23,925 bases of DNA. Origin: Gryganskiella cystojenkinii. Its lineage: Eukaryota > Mortierellomycota > Mortierellomycetes > Mortierellales > Mortierellaceae. Made by a program: the position numbers and the translations under genes. How positions within the stretch are numbered: position 1 is the stretch's first letter; every line of letters starts with the position of its first letter. Below the pieces are notes generated by a model. It saw nothing but the letters and a program-made list of their open reading frames with translations, was not told the DNA's origin and did not search any database. Of the stretch, positions 19,748-23,925 are shown piece after piece. The stretch covers positions 1 to 23,925 of the forward strand of contig JAAAIG010000612.1 in the NCBI GenBank assembly GCA_015852425.1, in the 5' to 3' direction.

Positions 19748-21226
19748 TCAGGTACTAATGGTGAGAGTCAAGTTGGTCTTGAGTGCCTCAGACAGCGCCT
19801 GAACTCCTTTGTCTTCGATCGAGTTCTCCCATAATACCAACGTAGTCAGGGTCTTATTGATTTTGAGTGCCTCAGACAGTGCCTCAGCTCCCCTGTCTTC
19901 GATCGAATTCTGCCACAACTCCAACGTAGTCAGAGTCTTGTTGGTCTTGAGTACCTCAGACAGTGCCTCAGCTCCGTTGTCTCTTATCGAGTTAGACCCC
20001 AAGTCTAAAGTGGACAGGGTTGAGTTGGTCTTGAGTGCCTCAGATAGCGCCCGAGCTCCAGTGTCTCCTATCGAATTCCGCCACAACTTCAACGTAGTCA
20101 GAGTCTTGTTCGTCTTGAGAGCCTCAGACAGTGCCTTGGCTCCGTGGTCTCCGATCGAGTTATCCCCCAAGTCCAAAGTGGACAAAGCTGAGTTGGTCTT
20201 GAGTGACTCCGATAGCGCCTGAGCTCCATTGTAACTGATCGAGTTAGACCCCAAGGTCAAAGTGTCCAGAGTCGAGTTGGTCTTGAGTGCCTCAGACAGC
20301 GCTTGAGCTCCGTTGTCTCCGATTGAGGTGGAGCACAATTCCAAGATGATCAGAGCCGAGTTGGTCTTGAGCGCCTCAGATAGCGCCTGAGCTCCGTTCT
20401 CTTCGATCTCGTTATGCTGCAAGTGTAACGTAACCAGGGTTGAGTTGGTCTGGAGTGCCTCGGATAGCGCCTGAGCTCCGCTGTCTCCGATCGAGTTCTC
20501 CCACAAGTTTAAAGTGACCAGGCTTGAGTTGGCCTCGAGTGCCACTGATAGTGCCTGAGCTCCATTGCTTTCAATCAAGTTCCGCCACAACTCTAAGTTT
20601 GTCAGAGTTGAGTTGGTCTCGAGTGCCTCTGACAGCGCCTGAGCTCCGTTGTCTCCGATCGAGTTATCCCCCAAGTTCAAAGAGCTCAGAGTCCTGTTCG
20701 TCTTGAGTGCCTCAGATAGCGCCTGAGCCCCATTAGGCCCAATCTGGTTGTGCCCCAAGGCCAAAGTGGTCAGAGTCTTGTTGGTCTTGAGTGCCTCAGA
20801 CAGCGCCTGAGCCCCAACAGGTCCAATCTGGTCGACCCACAAGTCCAAAGTGGTCAGAATTGAGTTGGTCTTGAGTGCCTCTGATAGCTTCTCAGCTCCA
20901 GTGTCTCCGATCCTGTTCCTCCTCAAGCTTAAAGCGGTCAGGATTGGGTAGGTCACACTTGAAACTAATTCTTCTACTTCAGATGTCGAGGATAGCTTTT
21001 CATAAGGTTCCAGAATTGTCAGGCGTTGAATAAGGTGCCTGTGACGTGCAACAGATTCCATGCTGGGGCCGTCATCCCCCCAGACAACAGAGTGGTAGAG
21101 TGACGGTGTAAATGAGCAGTTCCAATCCTGACTCACACGAGCACAAGACGCGAGGTCTTTGTCGTCAAGGCTGCTAGCAATTCTCGAGCGAATTTCATGT
21201 AGATCAAGGGGATGTGTCCCGAACAT
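19748..21226 (-). CDS. F-box/leucine-rich repeat protein, paralog c (C-terminus cut by frameshift, 492 aa)
   Basis: The start is ATG 21226 (M-F-G-T-H-P-L-D-L); the longer frame to 21259 begins with GTG. The N-terminal F-box-like segment matches copy b except H for P in the L-H-E-I motif. Fourteen 28-residue LRRs follow, then L-T-L-T-I-S-T and a stop. Compared with copy b, one base is missing near 19753-19762. The reading frame of the lost last repeat continues below the stop (M-S-R-T-T ... C-E-I-K-L), ending near 19676. The protein thus lacks the capping repeat of about 30 residues and may be less stable, though most of the arc remains. Copies b and c differ in most of the N/W/D/E face positions while the A-L-S-E-A-L backbone is kept. 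Confidence 0.8.
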   Translation of the reverse strand: MFGTHPLDLHEIRSRIASSLDDKDLASCARVSQDWNCSFTPSLYHSVVWGDDGPSMESVARHRHLIQRLTILEPYEKLSSTSEVEELVSSVTYPILTALSLRRNRIGDTGAEKLSEALKTNSILTTLDLWVDQIGPVGAQALSEALKTNKTLTTLALGHNQIGPNGAQALSEALKTNRTLSSLNLGDNSIGDNGAQALSEALETNSTLTNLELWRNLIESNGAQALSVALEANSSLVTLNLWENSIGDSGAQALSEALQTNSTLVTLHLQHNEIEENGAQALSEALKTNSALIILELCSTSIGDNGAQALSEALKTNSTLDTLTLGSNSISYNGAQALSESLKTNSALSTLDLGDNSIGDHGAKALSEALKTNKTLTTLKLWRNSIGDTGARALSEALKTNSTLSTLDLGSNSIRDNGAEALSEVLKTNKTLTTLELWQNSIEDRGAEALSEALKINKTLTTLVLWENSIEDKGVQALSEALKTNLTLTIST

Positions 21227-21492
21227 CTTGATTATAAAGATGAAGAATCTGACAGGCACGATGGGGTTACGAGAAAGTGCAACGCAGTAGTGAATGAGAA
21301 ATGAGGAAAAGGAAGAGGTAAGGAGGAAGAAACGAGACGACGGGGAGCTTGGTAAAGATGCAAGAAAGCGAAAGTGGAGGAAATGTTTGTGAGAGTTGAT
21401 GTTGCGAGGGGGAGTGTTCTTGAGGGGTATGTGGGATATGGTAATCCCAGCAATGACTAAACACTATTATGAATACAGCGCTCACATTAGCA

Positions 21493-21610
21493 TTTGTGAA
21501 TGTGCAAAAGGAATAATGAACGGATGGTATGTTCACAAAGACTACGGCTACCTACGACGCGCGCTGTGCTCGTGTCAATGTCTGTGAATGTTCAAAAGGG
21601 GGGAATATGA
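21493..21610 (-). promoter_or_regulatory. Doubled promoter-like block of LRR copy c
   Basis: The TGTGAATGTGCAAAAGG block occurs twice, at about 21495-21511 and 21583-21599 (the second with TTCAAAAGG). The second copy aligns with those of a and b; the first belongs to the extra segment. The TATA-like part here is weaker (CTAAATACG near 21640), and the ATG is about 360 bases away. Confidence 0.4.
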
Positions 21611-21810
21611 CAAAGAAAACGCTTCAGGCACGAAAAGACTAAATACGTGCAAACTTGAGGGGGTATCAGGGACTGCACTCTTTACTTGGTGGCAGAGAAA
21701 TTATCCATGCTTCGCCTCGTGGAGGCAAAAGGGACAAAAAAAATTGATCCGTTGTGGCAAAAGAAAAGGCAAGAGTGAGCATTTAAAATCCCATGTTGCT
21801 TTGTGGGGGT

Positions 21811-21912
21811 CAGTTCCCTGACCAATTTAAGAACACAAACAAAATTGCTCGCCCTTTTCCAGTTCCCAGACCACGCTCATGCAATTTGAGAACACAAATA
21901 AAATTGCGCGCT
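21811..21912. repeat. Two imperfect direct repeats upstream of the Crinkler gene
   Basis: Copies at about 21811-21853 and 21860-21912 share CAGTTCCC, AATTT and GAACACAAA, then AAAATTG. The second has about nine extra bases. They lie 170-270 bases upstream of the Crinkler ATG and could be a duplicated regulatory site. Confidence 0.5.
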
Positions 21913-22082
21913 ATTGTTTTGTTCCTTGCCACCATTCCACCATTTGATTTCCACGAGGCTTCGTGATGACATGACACCCTTTCTCTCTGCCTAAATTCCA
22001 CTTTTCATTTTGTTTTCGTCTTTTCTTTCGCTTTCCTCCTTTGCCTTCATCCATCTTCATAATTTCATTGCTTCACAACACC

Positions 22083-23674
22083 ATGACCGATAATCAATGG
22101 ACCCTTTTTTGTCTTATTGATGGCGAAGATACGCCATTCTCTATCCAGATTCCTTCCAGCAAGACCATCGATGAGCTGAAAAAAGCCATAAAGGCGGAAA
22201 AGACTCCAGAATTCGACGACATGGCAGCAGACAAGCTCACACTCTGGAAGGTCTCAATACCCGTTCTGCCTAAGAAGGACCGCACGCAAATCTCGCTAGC
22301 TGATGTGTCTTCGAAGGTGGAGCTCGATGAGACTGACGACCTCTCTGCCGTCTTTGTAGAATCACCACCTAAGAAAACAATTCACGTTATGGTCCAACGG
22401 TCGTCTTCTAATTCATTAGGTGAGTTGATGCATTTGTTCACAGGTTCATGTGAATCGAGACAAGAGTCAAAATATATATTCTAAACCAATGTTACTTTGG
22501 CTGTGTAGGTGCTCTTCACCCAGAAGTTGCTGCATTGCGCAAACAGCTCTCCGACATGCTTGATTCAACAATCAGTAAGTAATCACTTCGCATTCTTAGA
22601 ATACGCCATTGTTCTTGTCACTCAACTTATACGTCATTGTTACTTTGTTATAGGCATTGGAGTCATTGTTAAACCGGAGAAGAAAGTCGCTTTTACTTGG
22701 CGCATCGTTTTGAACGAAGCGACTCTCAAGGATCTGGCAAGCAATCTGCGCGCTCTATATCCTCAGTATACACATGACAACTACATGGAGATATTCTTCT
22801 ATAATGGGCCCGGAAAGCCTGAGCGGATTAGAATGACGAGGGCTTGCGTAGAATACTTAAAGTCGCCAAAATAACCTCTAAGAAGACGTTGACCGTTGGT
22901 TTGGAGACTCCTACAAAGAAGTTTTCTGCATGGACGTTCCAGGAAGTGTGCGATGAATACCACCTCTCGGAAGCCTCAGACCCTCCCCTTCAGGTCATTC
23001 CACCCTTTACCAGCATCGAAGCTGCGGCGCTTGATTCGGATATCGAAAAGAAGGCCGTGGATCAGCTTAAAGATGAGGTCGAAACATTTGTGGACGTAAT
23101 CAACCCAACCGGTGCAAATGAGGCTACGAAGTCGCTTATTGTCAGTGTGTTTTTGGCCAAAGCGACCAGACTTTTCAAAGAAGATCTGTATCTTGCCGCT
23201 CAACGAAATCTTAGTGGCCGTCGAGGAAATGGTCCGGTGGACTTTTCGGTGCATTCACGGAAGAGCTTCGATTACACTCTTGGCGTGACAGAGGTGAAGA
23301 AGGATGACTTTGTGCAAGGCGTAGCGCAGAACATTGTACAGTTGGAATCAGCGATGACGGAAAGGAAACGCAAGCGAGAATTGAATGATGTCGATGGAGA
23401 ACAGGTGGTTACGAGGTTATATGGTATCGTAACAGACGCGAGCAAGTGGATTTTGATCGAATGTACGTTGCATAACGACGAAACCGTGACATACAGGATG
23501 ACAGAGCTTGAGCGAACACTAAACTACGGCGGCAAATGGCAAGACGATGCGAAATATGTCTTCGAAAGGCTTGTTTGGCTTTGGTCACAGATGGTCGCGG
23601 AGATATCAGCTCGAGAAAGCCATTCCAAGACCACTGAGGCTACTTCACCAAGAAACAAGAGGGTTACTCTGTGA
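22083..23674 (+). CDS. Crinkler (CRN)-type protein with PD-(D/E)xK nuclease-like C-terminus; one frameshift
   Basis: Exons are 22083-22419, 22509-22574 and 22654-23674. Both introns are GT...AG (89 and 79 bases, phase 1). The ATG at 22083 is preferred over the ATG-less extension to 22041. Residues about 1-110 are a ubiquitin-like CRN header, with W-T-L-F-C-L-I at its start, L-T-L-W-K-V-S-I in the place of the oomycete LFLAK motif, and I-H-V-M-V-Q in the place of HVLVxxP. The C-terminal part has G-P-V-D-F-S-V (Asp codon 23240-23242), then T-E-V-K-K (Glu-x-Lys, 23291-23299) and G-V-A-Q-N, the PD-(D/E)xK nuclease pattern known in CRN C-termini. In oomycetes and some fungi CRN proteins act as effectors in nuclei. 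The exon 3 frame closes at 22872-22874, while the C-terminal domain runs in another frame from about 22837. The net loss equals one base modulo three, near 22833-22840. It is either a pseudogene or a base-call error. Confidence 0.75.
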
Positions 23675-23726
23675 ATAAACAAAACTTATCCCGTTGGGAC
23701 TCGGGGAAAAAAAAAAAAAAAAAAAA
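23675..23726 (+). terminator. Crinkler 3' end: polyadenylation signal and genomic A20 tract
   Basis: AATAAA follows directly after the stop codon (23675-23680), and a run of 20 A lies at 23707-23726, 27 bases downstream. The spacing imitates a polyadenylated transcript copied into DNA, but the gene still has its introns. Confidence 0.5.
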
Positions 23727-23734
23727 TCGGTAAG

Positions 23735-23862
23735 TCAGTTCGGACAAACACCTGAACTCGGTGAAATCAGTTCGGACAAACGCCTGAACTCGATGTAGTC
23801 AGTTCGGACAAACGCCAGAATTCGGTGAAGTCAGTTCGGACAAACACCTGAACTCGGCGCAA
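23735..23862. repeat. Minisatellite, four copies of a 32-base unit
   Basis: Units start at 23735, 23767, 23799 and 23831, exactly 32 bases apart, with the core TCAGTTCGGACAAAC and C-C-T-GAACTCGG in each (CCAGAATTCGG in unit 3). Within each unit AGTTC and GAACT form a short dyad, so each can fold as a hairpin. A-rich tracts bound the array on both sides (23707-23726 and 23865-23875). The array lies about 60 bases after the Crinkler stop and may continue in modified form beyond the window. Confidence 0.9.
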
Positions 23863-23925
23863 TAAAAAAAAAAATTGGTTACTTCCAGAACTCCAGGAAA
23901 AAAAAAAGAAAAGTAAAGTCAGTGC

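Larger units (their letters stand above)
21227..22082. other. Divergent intergenic region between LRR copy c and the Crinkler gene
   Basis: No gene is supported. The left third is the upstream region of copy c, including a stretch absent from copies a and b (about 21345-21537). The right end (about 21970-22082) is strongly pyrimidine-rich, typical of a fungal promoter just before the ATG at 22083. Two imperfect direct repeats lie between. Confidence 0.55.

Noticed and set aside
19809..20706. Plus-strand open frames rich in S-D-S-A-S-A inside LRR copy c
   Set aside because: They are antisense shadows kept open by the 84-base repeat of the LRR gene.
22041..22082. Upstream extension of the Crinkler header
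   Set aside because: The extension starts at a TTG and reads pyrimidine-rich leader DNA; the ATG at 22083 begins the known type of header.
23675..23726. Retrocopy signature (AATAAA plus poly(A)) for the Crinkler gene
   Set aside because: The gene retains two spliceable introns, so it was not copied from mature mRNA; the A run is one of several homopolymers in the window.
23735..23862. Possible CRISPR-like array
   Set aside because: The units are directly adjacent with no unique spacers, the period is exactly 32, and the context is a fungal gene 3' end; it is a minisatellite.
1..23925. tRNA, rRNA or other structured RNA genes
   Set aside because: None seen by eye; a covariance-model search would be needed to exclude small RNAs.

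Overview
The window reads as nuclear DNA of a filamentous fungus. Its genes are broken by short GT-AG introns (about 80-450 bases), and intergenic DNA is rich in homopolymer A/T tracts. Three things point to the Mortierellomycotina or a relative in the Mucoromycota: F-box proteins followed by long runs of 28-residue repeats (x-L-x-x-L-x-L-x-x-N-x-I-x-x-x-G-A-x-A-L-S-E-A-L-K-T-N), a Crinkler-type gene with a fungal ubiquitin-like header, and glutamine-rich giant proteins. The lineage is an inference from protein style; no marker gene is present.

Left part (1-13.7 kb), mostly ordinary genes. It begins with the 3' end of an NAD(P)-binding oxidoreductase gene (+). This converges on a four-exon secreted lipase gene (-). 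Next comes a four-exon gene (-) for a 2,572-residue, mostly disordered, Q/S/P-rich protein with two coiled-coil segments. I rebuilt its exons by matching splice sites and phases. A coding-like but broken stretch (-, 11.5-12.4 kb) and a 10-N assembly gap follow. Then comes a two-exon RRG9/neugrin-type mitochondrial gene (+).

Middle part (13.8-21.6 kb), a young segmental duplication. Three F-box/LRR paralogs lie head to tail on the minus strand with matching flanks: a 3'-side repeat, an upstream promoter-like module and a further module. Copy a (14.2-15.1 kb) is short and has a 1-base frameshift. Copy b (17.3-18.9 kb) is intact, with 15 LRRs. Copy c (19.7-21.2 kb) has lost its last repeat to a 1-base frameshift. 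A 59-base direct repeat and an 11-base inverted repeat lie between a and b.

Right part (21.6-23.9 kb). A Crinkler (CRN) gene (+) has a ubiquitin-like header ending in an HVxV-type motif and a PD-(D/E)xK nuclease-like C-terminus. Three exons splice cleanly, but one frameshift separates header and middle from the nuclease part. A poly(A) tract and a 4 x 32-base minisatellite with internal dyads follow.

Overall, the 13.8-23.9 kb half looks like a fast-evolving compartment of expanding and decaying recognition/effector-type genes beside a stable housekeeping half. No complete novel system can be claimed. The best leads are the duplicated LRR units with their shared upstream module, the broken CRN gene with its downstream minisatellite, and the giant disordered protein.
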